Position numbers and translations under genes: made by a program. DNA of 7,160 nt. It comes from Methanobacteriota archaeon (GTDB lineage: Archaea; Thermoplasmatota; Poseidoniia; Poseidoniales; Poseidoniaceae). Under the pieces are notes generated by a model. The model was not told the origin of the DNA and made no database searches. It saw only the letters and a program-made list of their open reading frames with translations. The stretch is taken from positions 1 to 7,160 of the forward strand of contig JAPOHM010000068.1 of NCBI GenBank assembly GCA_029979405.1, in the 5' to 3' direction. The number at the start of each line of letters is the position of its first letter. Position 1 is the first letter of the stretch. This document shows, piece after piece, positions 1 through 5,792 of this stretch.

Positions 1-200
1 ATAAGGGGCTTACAGAGGCTCTTCTGGTCATGGAGTTGCCGTGACACCGGCTCGCAGTCCACGATTGTGACCGTGAGTGATGGGATGCTGTGCATTGCCC
101 ACAGTGTCTGGCCGCTCACCATCTGAGCAGGTTGCCGACTTACCTCCCATATATGAGTGGTTCGGTCCAGAACGCTGTATAGAGAGGACAGAAGCCCAGG
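1..200 (+). ncRNA. Candidate structured RNA of unknown family (possibly partial)
   Basis: No convincing protein is encoded here, yet the segment is GC-richer than its surroundings and full of local helices. I see a hairpin at 13-26 (CAGAG/TTCTG), a 7-bp hairpin at 27-45 (one wobble, loop AGTTG), an outer helix 73-79/113-119 enclosing a hairpin 86-92/100-106, a hairpin at 160-173 (GTTC/GAAC) and CTGT 175-178/ACAG 188-191. A long-range pairing GGGCTT 6-11/AAGCCC 192-197 closes the whole set. Two adjacent hairpins followed by a nested helix, then GAGCAGG at 125-131 and ACAGAA at 188-193, recall the specificity domain and 3' end of archaeal RNase P RNA. However, the universal AGA..AAUG element of that RNA is not visible, so I do not assign it. 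The strand is chosen from this resemblance only. It could also be a divergent RNA or ordinary intergenic DNA. Confidence 0.3.
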
Positions 201-218
201 TGATTTGCCAATAATTTT

Positions 219-234
219 CCTACTAATAAATTAA
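219..234 (+). promoter_or_regulatory. Possible TATA-type promoter of hef
   Basis: The AT-rich stretch ctactaataaattaac follows the GC-rich block and is the best TATA-like element ahead of the helicase gene. An archaeal start site about 25 bp downstream would fall near 250-257. That leaves the ATG at 244 outside the transcript and favours initiation at 283 or 292. No clear BRE is seen, and a second TATA-like string (cattatatcc) lies at 271-280, so this is tentative. Confidence 0.25.
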
Positions 235-282
235 CACAAAAAAATGCAAATCCTCTTTACCTCCCGACTTTGCATTATATCC

Positions 283-2847
283 ATGCAGGCAATGATTAGC
301 CACCCGCGACTCAAAAATGGAGTCGAGGCTCGGGCTTATCAGTTAGACGCTGCAAAAGAGTGTTTGAGTGGTTCTACACTTCTCGTAATGCCAACCGGTT
401 TGGGTAAAACTGCAGTTCAATGGATGGCGATGGCTGAAAATTTGGAGGGCGATGGAAAAATTGTTCTCGTTGCACCAACAACTGGATTGGTAGCACAGCA
501 GGCTAAAATGGCTAAGACTTTTATCGATTTAGAGGAAGAGAAAATAATTACTCTGACAGGTCAAATTCGACCCAATTCAAGGGAAGAAATGTGGAAAGAT
601 GCCAAGATAATTATGGCAACGCCACACGTTATCAGAAATGATGCACTAAGTGGTAGAATACTATTGTCTGATATCGACCTTCTGATATTTGATGAAGCAC
701 ACCATGCGACAGGCTCAAACTCGATGGCACAACTTGGAGACCTCTATTTACAAGCTTCAAACAATCCTAAGGTATTAGCAGCATCTGCGTCTCCTGGTGT
801 CAAGGCGGCCAACGTTTTGGAGGTAGTCAAAAGGTTAGGTATCGAAAGATTACATGTTACGAGAAGAGATGATGATTTGGTAAAACCTTACGTCACTGAA
901 ATGTCAATCGATGAGAACAGAGTTTTGCTTCCAGATTTATTGCTGACAACAATATTACCGCTCAAGGCATTGTTAGATGAAGAGGTTGAATTTCTTAGAA
1001 GGTCTGGTTTTCTTATCTACACCGGCAGAGTTACTGCCGCAGCCTTAGATGAAGCACAACGTAGAGTAAGTGCAGCCATAAACAGAGGAGATGTCAGAGG
1101 ATTCGATGCAGCAAAGCGAGTCAGTGACTTGAGACGTTTGATAAGACTCATCGACTTGCTGGAAACACAGGGTCTACGATGTGCAATAATGTATCTTACA
1201 AGAGCCAGAAATGACAAGGATAGAAAGACAAAACGATTTTTATCTCTCCCTCAAGTTTCAAAATTCTACTCTGATTTCAAAGACCGTGAAGAGATACATC
1301 CTAAACCCAGTATCGTCCAAAAAATGGTGCATGACAGCTTGAGCAAGGGAGGAAAGGTAATCATTTTTACAGAGTATCGAGATACTGTTGACAATCTTCT
1401 ACAATCATTAACTGGTGAAAACATCCACCCAGGAAGGTTTGTTGGCCAAGCAAGTAAAGGAAGCCAATTAGGCATGAAACAATCCGAACAACTTGAACAA
1501 CTGGAGCGATTCAGAAACGGAGAAATTAATGTTTTAGTAGCAACAAGTGTAGGTGAAGAAGGTTTAGACGTCCCTGCCGCAGATTGCGTGATATTATATG
1601 AGCCAGTTCCATCTGCAATTAGAGCGATTCAAAGAAGAGGCAGAACTGCGAGGAAAACTGATGGTACTGTAAGGGTGCTTATCACTCAAAATACTAGGGA
1701 CGAATATGTTCAAAATGCTTCAAAGAATCGTGAAATTACAATGTATAGAACATTGAATAAGTTGCAATCCCAATCTAGACTTCCAAAGAGGTTGAATCCG
1801 GTTTCAAACGTCTTGGACAACTTTACTATTAATTCTGAAACAGCTGATTCATTCATTACAAAAGAAAAGGCTAGATTAGAGATTCCAAAGCCAGAAAGGG
1901 AACCAGTTGAAAAAGAAAAGAGTACTAGAGAAAGAGAGGAATATGTGCCATCGAATAGGCCTCAAAATCAAAAATCTTTGAGTGATTTTTCTTCACCAAA
2001 ATCAAAAAAAGATTGGTGGAACCCAATTCTCGACGGGTCAAAAAAAAATGACATGACAAATGAAAATCGTGTTATTGAGGCTACAAAAAATGAAATTAAC
2101 AATATCGATAACCTGAGAAAAGAAAAGCCTCTAATTGTAATTGACAATAGAGAAACCAATTCAACTCTTCCATCATTAATCAAATTAAACGGGCATGACG
2201 TAAAATTTGAGCAATTGAAAGTTGGAGATATAAGAATTTCAGATAGAGTATTGATAGAAAGAAAAACTGCAAGAGATTTTATTGATTCTATCATAGACGG
2301 AAGAATTCTAAGACAGAGTAAGAAATTATTTTCATCAGCAACCAGACCCCTATTGATCGTCGAATCAATGGAAACCGACCGGATACATCCAAATGCAGTA
2401 ATGGGTGCAATGGCATGGATAACAATAGACTTGGGATTGCCAGTTTTGATGACTAAGAGTATTGAAGAGACAGCAAGATTCGTTTCCGTTGTGGCCAAAA
2501 GAGAGGCTAAAATATTGGAATTGCTGATTAGCAAATCAAAACAAAATCAGCCAAATCTTGAAGATTCGGCGATAAATGCTGCAATTTCTGAAATTAATTC
2601 TATGATTCAGGAAGAAAATATTGAAACCCCTTTGTACCAAAAATGGCAAAACCAAGTGATGAATAATAGAGAAAAATTGCTTGCCAACCTACCTGGAATT
2701 GGACCAAAGACTGCCAACAGTATCATGAAAAAATGTGGAGATATATTGGGCCTTTGTCTCTTGACTTTAGAAGAGATTTCTTCTATAGACGGGGTCTCAT
2801 CGATACAAGCTCTTGAATTATACAAATTCCTTCACGGAAATTCATGA
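283..2847 (+). CDS. hef: Hef: fork-specific helicase-nuclease (FANCM/XPF family)
   Basis: DNA-repair enzyme that remodels and cuts stalled or branched replication forks. Residue numbers count from the upstream ATG at 244. The N-terminal superfamily 2 helicase shows Walker A PTGLGKT (50-56), DEAH (150-153), motif III SASP (181-184), an insert at roughly 220-350, motif IV FTEYRDT (375-381), motif V GEEGLDVP (437-444) and motif VI QRRGRTAR (463-470). A charged, probably disordered linker follows (about 535-625). The XPF-type nuclease has IDNRE (633-637), GD (661-662) and ERKTARD (672-678), all metal-site residues apparently intact. A tandem helix-hairpin-helix ends the protein (LPGIGPKTA 816-824, second hairpin about 845-863). 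The starts at 283 or 292 are preferred because family similarity begins near residue 17 and the extra residues from 244 resemble nothing in Hef. Motif VI ends TAR rather than the usual TGR, a mild change. The helicase and nuclease both look functional. Confidence 0.95.
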   Translation: MQAMISHPRLKNGVEARAYQLDAAKECLSGSTLLVMPTGLGKTAVQWMAMAENLEGDGKIVLVAPTTGLVAQQAKMAKTFIDLEEEKIITLTGQIRPNSREEMWKDAKIIMATPHVIRNDALSGRILLSDIDLLIFDEAHHATGSNSMAQLGDLYLQASNNPKVLAASASPGVKAANVLEVVKRLGIERLHVTRRDDDLVKPYVTEMSIDENRVLLPDLLLTTILPLKALLDEEVEFLRRSGFLIYTGRVTAAALDEAQRRVSAAINRGDVRGFDAAKRVSDLRRLIRLIDLLETQGLRCAIMYLTRARNDKDRKTKRFLSLPQVSKFYSDFKDREEIHPKPSIVQKMVHDSLSKGGKVIIFTEYRDTVDNLLQSLTGENIHPGRFVGQASKGSQLGMKQSEQLEQLERFRNGEINVLVATSVGEEGLDVPAADCVILYEPVPSAIRAIQRRGRTARKTDGTVRVLITQNTRDEYVQNASKNREITMYRTLNKLQSQSRLPKRLNPVSNVLDNFTINSETADSFITKEKARLEIPKPEREPVEKEKSTREREEYVPSNRPQNQKSLSDFSSPKSKKDWWNPILDGSKKNDMTNENRVIEATKNEINNIDNLRKEKPLIVIDNRETNSTLPSLIKLNGHDVKFEQLKVGDIRISDRVLIERKTARDFIDSIIDGRILRQSKKLFSSATRPLLIVESMETDRIHPNAVMGAMAWITIDLGLPVLMTKSIEETARFVSVVAKREAKILELLISKSKQNQPNLEDSAINAAISEINSMIQEENIETPLYQKWQNQVMNNREKLLANLPGIGPKTANSIMKKCGDILGLCLLTLEEISSIDGVSSIQALELYKFLHGNS
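1969..1992 (+). other. PIP-box-like motif in the Hef linker
   Basis: The linker between helicase and nuclease encodes QKSLSDFS (residues 576-583 counted from 244). It has Gln, Leu and Phe at the spacing of PCNA-interacting peptides (Q-x-x-hydrophobic-x-x-aromatic), and only the last aromatic is missing. The linker of Thermococcus Hef is known to be disordered and to bind PCNA, so the location fits. Functional binding is inference. Confidence 0.45.
2842..2847. other. Convergent stop-codon overlap (TCATGA)
   Basis: The palindrome TCATGA supplies TGA to hef on the + strand and TGA to the HdrB-like gene on the minus strand, so the two coding regions overlap by six bases. No intergenic space remains for separate terminators, so both transcripts must end inside the opposing gene. 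Confidence 0.95.
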
Positions 2848-3702
2848 GCCAATGATTAAGGCTCTTGTCTTGAGTTGGGCGAATCTATCTGTGAAATGTC
2901 CAAGTGCAAACGCTACTATCTCTGTGAGATTGACAACTGGAAGGTTTGTATCCTTACCCGCTACTCTACCTGCTTTACTCTGATAGGAATCAAGGTTTGA
3001 GTGAGATAATGTGCAGGCTGAAACCAATATTTTCGCTCCAGCCTTCTTAGCGTCATTCAAAACTCGTGCAGTCATTTTCATGACTGAGTCACCAAGAGTT
3101 AGAAGAGATGGGTTACCAACACTAGCACACTTTGATGAGTATTCAACAGGCCTTCCACCTAAGGCTGTTATGAGTTGCTCCATATATGTTGGATTCCATG
3201 CATCATCACTACCACATGCACCTGATCTTTGCATGTGTGGACCGTAATAGCATGCGATTTCAATGTCAAGTGGGTTAACGACCGCTGCTTCGATTTTGTC
3301 AAGTCCGATTTCGTCGACCAAAACATGTAGCAAATGATGTGTTGAAATCTCCTCGGCATCGAGTTCAATATCAGATGTCTTAGAAATTACAGAATTCGCC
3401 TTTGCAAGAGCGATTGGGTTTTCTCTAAATGTTTTCAACGACTCGTAAAGAATACCTTGCGCAGAAGCACACGGGGTCATGATATCATGACCTAATTCTT
3501 GAGCGATTGCTAAATTCCTTGCATTTAGAGCTAATTGTAATTCGCGATTTCCCTGCCTGATGATGTTTCCACCATCGCTACTGCTACCAACCATCTCGAT
3601 TAGTTCAATTCCGAGGGTTTTGCACAGTGGCTGTATTGTATCCTCAACTTCTTGTGAGGACTGTCTTGCTACATTTCCGGGATAGTAAGAGAACTTTACC
3701 AC
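2842..3702 (-). CDS. HdrB/CCG-domain homologue with most cluster cysteines lost
   Basis: Homologue of heterodisulfide reductase subunit B, whose two CCG domains normally each bind a non-cubane [4Fe-4S] cluster. Full family length (about 286-289 aa) with recognisable family blocks: ARNLAIAQELG (64-74), HHLLHVLVDEIGLDKI (125-140), YYGPH (155-159) and the closing LPVVNLTEIVAFALG (257-271), numbered from GTG 3711. The cysteine motifs are degenerate. The N-terminal Cys is replaced in FSYYPG, the first CC is replaced by SS/SD (43-46), CxxC reads CASA (81-84), the mid Cys is Pro158, the second CCG reads CAS (195-197) and the last CxxC reads CTLS (233-236). Only C81, C195 and C233 remain at motif positions. 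The start is taken as GTG 3702, which has AGGTGAT just upstream; GTG 3711 also opens the frame. It follows the fusion gene in one operon. The intact fold argues against a pseudogene. Substrate unknown. Confidence 0.85.
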   Translation of the reverse strand: MVKFSYYPGNVARQSSQEVEDTIQPLCKTLGIELIEMVGSSSDGGNIIRQGNRELQLALNARNLAIAQELGHDIMTPCASAQGILYESLKTFRENPIALAKANSVISKTSDIELDAEEISTHHLLHVLVDEIGLDKIEAAVVNPLDIEIACYYGPHMQRSGACGSDDAWNPTYMEQLITALGGRPVEYSSKCASVGNPSLLTLGDSVMKMTARVLNDAKKAGAKILVSACTLSHSNLDSYQSKAGRVAGKDTNLPVVNLTEIVAFALGHFTDRFAQLKTRALIIGS

Positions 3703-3706
3703 AACA

Positions 3707-3713
3707 ATCACCT
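3707..3713 (-). promoter_or_regulatory. Ribosome-binding site of the HdrB-like gene, overlapping the upstream stop
   Basis: On the minus strand the fusion gene's stop TAG (3714-3712) runs directly into GTGATT, forming AGGTGAT. This complements the usual archaeal 16S tail (ATCACCTCC). It sits four bases before the second GTG (3702-3700), and so supports that codon over the GTG at 3711, which lies inside the site. The arrangement implies translational coupling. Confidence 0.6.
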
Positions 3714-5679
3714 AAAACCTACTATCTAATTCATTGAATATCGCAACAACTTCGTGGTGGTTGTGTATTTTTGAATTGAACATATCTGGTATTTTACCAA
3801 TACCTGCTGGTGGGAGCAGCATGCCTTGGAAACCTCTCATTATCGGCCCACCATTTCTTGTGAATCCCAACATCATTCGAAGTGATACTCCATTGAGAAG
3901 ATTCGACCCTAATCCCAAAGGTCCGAGTACAGACCTGTAAAGTGTAGTTTCGTTTACATTTCCAGACATTTTTACAGAGCGTGAATAATTTTTAACCAGT
4001 CTTCCAGTTTTACCAGTGAATTTGTATTCAGCAAGTAATCTTGACCTTGCAGCATATAGTGAGTCTGCAGCCTGAGACCCGTCGATCCCATGCCTTGCGA
4101 TCGAAGAGATGTCTGCCTCGTCCCAAACACCACCTTTGCCTTGCATCAGTTCGTACATTTGTTTGACGTGAGATTGGCCTGCACGTGAATCCTGACTTCG
4201 GACCCACCGCTGGAGAGCGATACCCGGTCCGTCATAATCGTCGTTGATGTCATAGGTATCAGACATTGAATTTACTAATTGTAGCGAACCAACATCAGCC
4301 AACGAATGAAGGAAAGTGGCTTCATCTGAACTCATGACTCCCATCGGAGAACCGTTTGGTAATTTTTCACCTTGTCTTGGATCTGCGACCATCCAAGGCT
4401 TGGATTCCGCCCTTGCCACGTCATATCTATCGTATGAAACCATCAAGTCTTTCAGGACTTCATATCCCGGTAGTGGCTCTATTGTCAGGGTGCCACCCTC
4501 GCTTATCAAGTCGCAAACTCTTGTTGTGTCTGCTGGAAGAATTCTTCCATTTGCCTTGACACCTGTGAGAGGATTCTGCCCACAGAGGGACCCGCTTCTG
4601 AATGCAATAGAGCCGTCAACCTCCCTCTTGACTGCTAACAATGCGTCCTCGATTGTTGCATGCCCTGGTAAAACAACGGCAATTGTATCATATCCAGATT
4701 CAGCCATGATTGGGTCGTATCTGAAAATTCTCAGAGACATAGATAAAGTCGGTTGCTCGATAATACCTGGTGTGAAATCACCTTCATCGACACCGTCTTC
4801 TTCATCACCAGCACCGTATGCAATCATAGCATCGAGCAATTCCTCTTGGAAAGTTCCAGTAGAATCTACACACGCAATCCTTGGAAGAACCGCAGTAACC
4901 CAAATTTCCCATGGAGGTTCGAAGTCTACATCGCACATCTGGATTTCTTGAATTGAACTGGCCCCAAGCTCTGCAAACTTATCATCCCAATCGGTACCAG
5001 CTTTACAGAATTCATCATATGATGTGTCACCGATTGCACAAACAGAATAGTGTATACCACCAAGAGATGGTTTTGTTGCAACCGTTTGGTTCCATAGCGT
5101 GTCTGCATTGTCTGGCATCTCCCCCTCACCCCATGTGGAGGTGATGATTAGTACGCGCTTGTTGTTAGCAAACTGCGCAGGGTCATAGCCATCCATGTCG
5201 ATTACCTTTGCGTCGAGTCCGTAAGCAGCGGCTTTCTTAGCTGTCTTTTCTGCGAGACCTGCAGCATTACCAGTTTGGGAACCAAAGAAAACAGCAAGAC
5301 TGCGATCACCAGATAGCAATTCAGCAAGTATGCCGTCATCAGCAGATGGTGCAACTGCTGCTTCTACTGCAGGTGCTGTTTCCGCAACAGCCGCTTCGAC
5401 TGGTGCTTCTGCTTCTACTGTTCCACCATCATATTCGAACTTGATGATTTCAACGGGACAGGCATCAGCAGCTTCCTCGATTAACTCGGAATATTCGACT
5501 CTAAACTCAGCTTTGATTGAGGATTGCCCGACATTTCGGTCAAACGAACCGTCCTCTCTGACCTCCGCTTTGATTTGGCTCGTATCGTCGGTTACCTCGA
5601 ATACTTCCGGTAAAATATCTTGACAAGCATCGCAAGTAATGCAGTCTTCTTCAATCCAAACTTTTGCGACTGTCGGCAT
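3712..5679 (-). CDS. Ferredoxin-flavodoxin-SdhB-like fusion protein; SdhB cluster ligands lost
   Basis: A three-module cytoplasmic redox-type protein of about 655 aa. Numbering here is from the in-frame TTG at 5718; the preferred start is ATG 5679 (residue 14), which has GGTGAT upstream and begins MPTVAKVWIEED as in ferredoxins. Residues 14-96 are a single-cluster ferredoxin with C26, C29, C32 and C87-Pro. An Ala/Glu/Pro/Val-rich tether follows (97-128). Residues 138-283 are an FMN flavodoxin of the CPR/CysJ type: GSQTGN (146-151), STWGEGEMPDNA (194-205) and AIGDTSYDEFC (228-238). No FAD or NADPH module follows. After an acidic linker, 327-570 match SdhB/FrdB, including IEPLPGYEVLKDLMV (413-427), SKPWM (439-443) and GPGIALQRWVRSQDSR (497-512). 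Of the [2Fe-2S] cysteines only C379 is visible at a motif position, and the cysteines of the 3Fe/4Fe clusters are absent (around 468-486 and 531-549). The last 100 residues loosely resemble HdrC-type tails. Role unknown. Confidence 0.85.
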   Translation of the reverse strand: MPTVAKVWIEEDCITCDACQDILPEVFEVTDDTSQIKAEVREDGSFDRNVGQSSIKAEFRVEYSELIEEAADACPVEIIKFEYDGGTVEAEAPVEAAVAETAPAVEAAVAPSADDGILAELLSGDRSLAVFFGSQTGNAAGLAEKTAKKAAAYGLDAKVIDMDGYDPAQFANNKRVLIITSTWGEGEMPDNADTLWNQTVATKPSLGGIHYSVCAIGDTSYDEFCKAGTDWDDKFAELGASSIQEIQMCDVDFEPPWEIWVTAVLPRIACVDSTGTFQEELLDAMIAYGAGDEEDGVDEGDFTPGIIEQPTLSMSLRIFRYDPIMAESGYDTIAVVLPGHATIEDALLAVKREVDGSIAFRSGSLCGQNPLTGVKANGRILPADTTRVCDLISEGGTLTIEPLPGYEVLKDLMVSYDRYDVARAESKPWMVADPRQGEKLPNGSPMGVMSSDEATFLHSLADVGSLQLVNSMSDTYDINDDYDGPGIALQRWVRSQDSRAGQSHVKQMYELMQGKGGVWDEADISSIARHGIDGSQAADSLYAARSRLLAEYKFTGKTGRLVKNYSRSVKMSGNVNETTLYRSVLGPLGLGSNLLNGVSLRMMLGFTRNGGPIMRGFQGMLLPPAGIGKIPDMFNSKIHNHHEVVAIFNELDSRF

Positions 5680-5682
5680 GCT

Positions 5683-5688
5683 ATCACC
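5683..5688 (-). promoter_or_regulatory. Ribosome-binding site fixing the fusion gene start
   Basis: GGTGAT lies three bases before ATG 5679-5677 on the minus strand and complements the ATCACC of the usual archaeal 16S tail. The only longer in-frame start is a TTG at 5718 with no such site, so 5679 is the likely start. The same GGTGAT element precedes the next gene. Confidence 0.6.
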
Positions 5689-5743
5689 AATGCTCACGCT
5701 GAGCAATCTATACGACAAGGGCTTAGTCTTTGAAGGTTTGTTG

Positions 5744-5763
5744 TCTATCCCTAAAGGGATAGA
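5744..5763. repeat. Perfect 9-bp inverted repeat, candidate operator
   Basis: TCTATCCCT-aa-AGGGATAGA is a 20-bp perfect palindrome in the 113-bp gap between the thermosome stop and the fusion gene start. On the minus strand it immediately follows the TATA-like CATAATTTT. A start site about 25 bp from that element would be near 5741, so the palindrome would lie between TATA and start, a common position for archaeal repressors. No T-run follows it on the minus strand, so a terminator role for the thermosome gene is less likely. It could instead fold as a hairpin (arms of about 8 bp, loop TAAA). The regulator is unknown. Confidence 0.55.
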
Positions 5764-5771
5764 AAATTATG
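5763..5771 (-). promoter_or_regulatory. Possible TATA box of the fusion/HdrB-like operon
   Basis: Minus strand CATAATTTT sits just upstream of the inverted repeat, and the region before it is A-rich (AAACAAAAAATCT). It would give a transcript with a leader of about 60 nt, containing the ribosome-binding site at 5683-5688. An alternative TATA-like string (CGTATAGATTG, around 5705-5714) would place the start almost at the ATG and leave out that site, so it is less favoured. Confidence 0.35.
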
Positions 5772-5787
5772 AGATTTTTTGTTTCCT

Positions 5788-5792
5788 AAAAA
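5788..5792 (-). terminator. Oligo-T terminator candidate after the thermosome gene
   Basis: The thermosome stop TGA is followed directly by TTTTT on the minus strand, with another T4 in the following 30 bases. Archaeal termination commonly uses T-rich tracts without a hairpin. If it works, the fusion operon is transcribed separately from its own promoter. Confidence 0.4.

Noticed and set aside
1..126. Partial coding region entering from the left edge (frame 1 open to TGA at 124-126; frame 3 ends at 42-44)
   Set aside because: The frame 1 peptide has no recognisable similarity, and its composition (Trp/Cys/Ser-rich) is unlike the neighbours. The frame 3 tail KGLTEALLVMELP is protein-like but only 13 residues, too short to support without upstream sequence.
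205..234. Mini-ORF after AGGTGAT at 198-204 (TTG start, nine codons)
   Set aside because: The frame closes after nine residues and the spacing is too short. The AGGTGAT match is probably chance or part of the structured segment.
2..239. tRNA or 5S rRNA gene in the left intergenic region
   Set aside because: GGTTCGGTCC at 159-168 vaguely resembles a T-arm, but there is no acceptor stem, D-arm or anticodon arm at the right spacing, and no 5S signature sequence is visible.
244..282. Extended Hef N-terminus starting at ATG 244
   Set aside because: The extra 13-16 residues do not resemble Hef N-termini, there is no ribosome-binding site, and the likely TATA element places the transcript start downstream of this ATG.
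1968..2534. 188-codon open frame on the minus strand within hef
   Set aside because: It is antisense to the Hef linker and nuclease region, which has intact catalytic motifs. The translation is Ile/Ser/Leu-rich without motifs.
4316..4951. Long open frame (211 codons) on the + strand inside the fusion gene
   Set aside because: It lies entirely opposite a gene with clear ferredoxin, flavodoxin and SdhB homology. Its translation is Ser/Pro/Ile-rich with no recognisable domain, so it is a codon-bias shadow.
2842..5718. Pseudogene explanation for the cysteine losses
   Set aside because: Both frames are open at full family length, keep family-specific blocks from end to end, have sensible ribosome-binding sites and are tightly spaced. 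The missing cysteines are replaced in otherwise conserved contexts, not by frameshifts.
5744..5763. Inverted repeat as a hairpin terminator for the thermosome gene
   Set aside because: No T-tract follows it on the minus strand, and an oligo-T tract already lies directly after the thermosome stop, so an operator or leader role is more likely.
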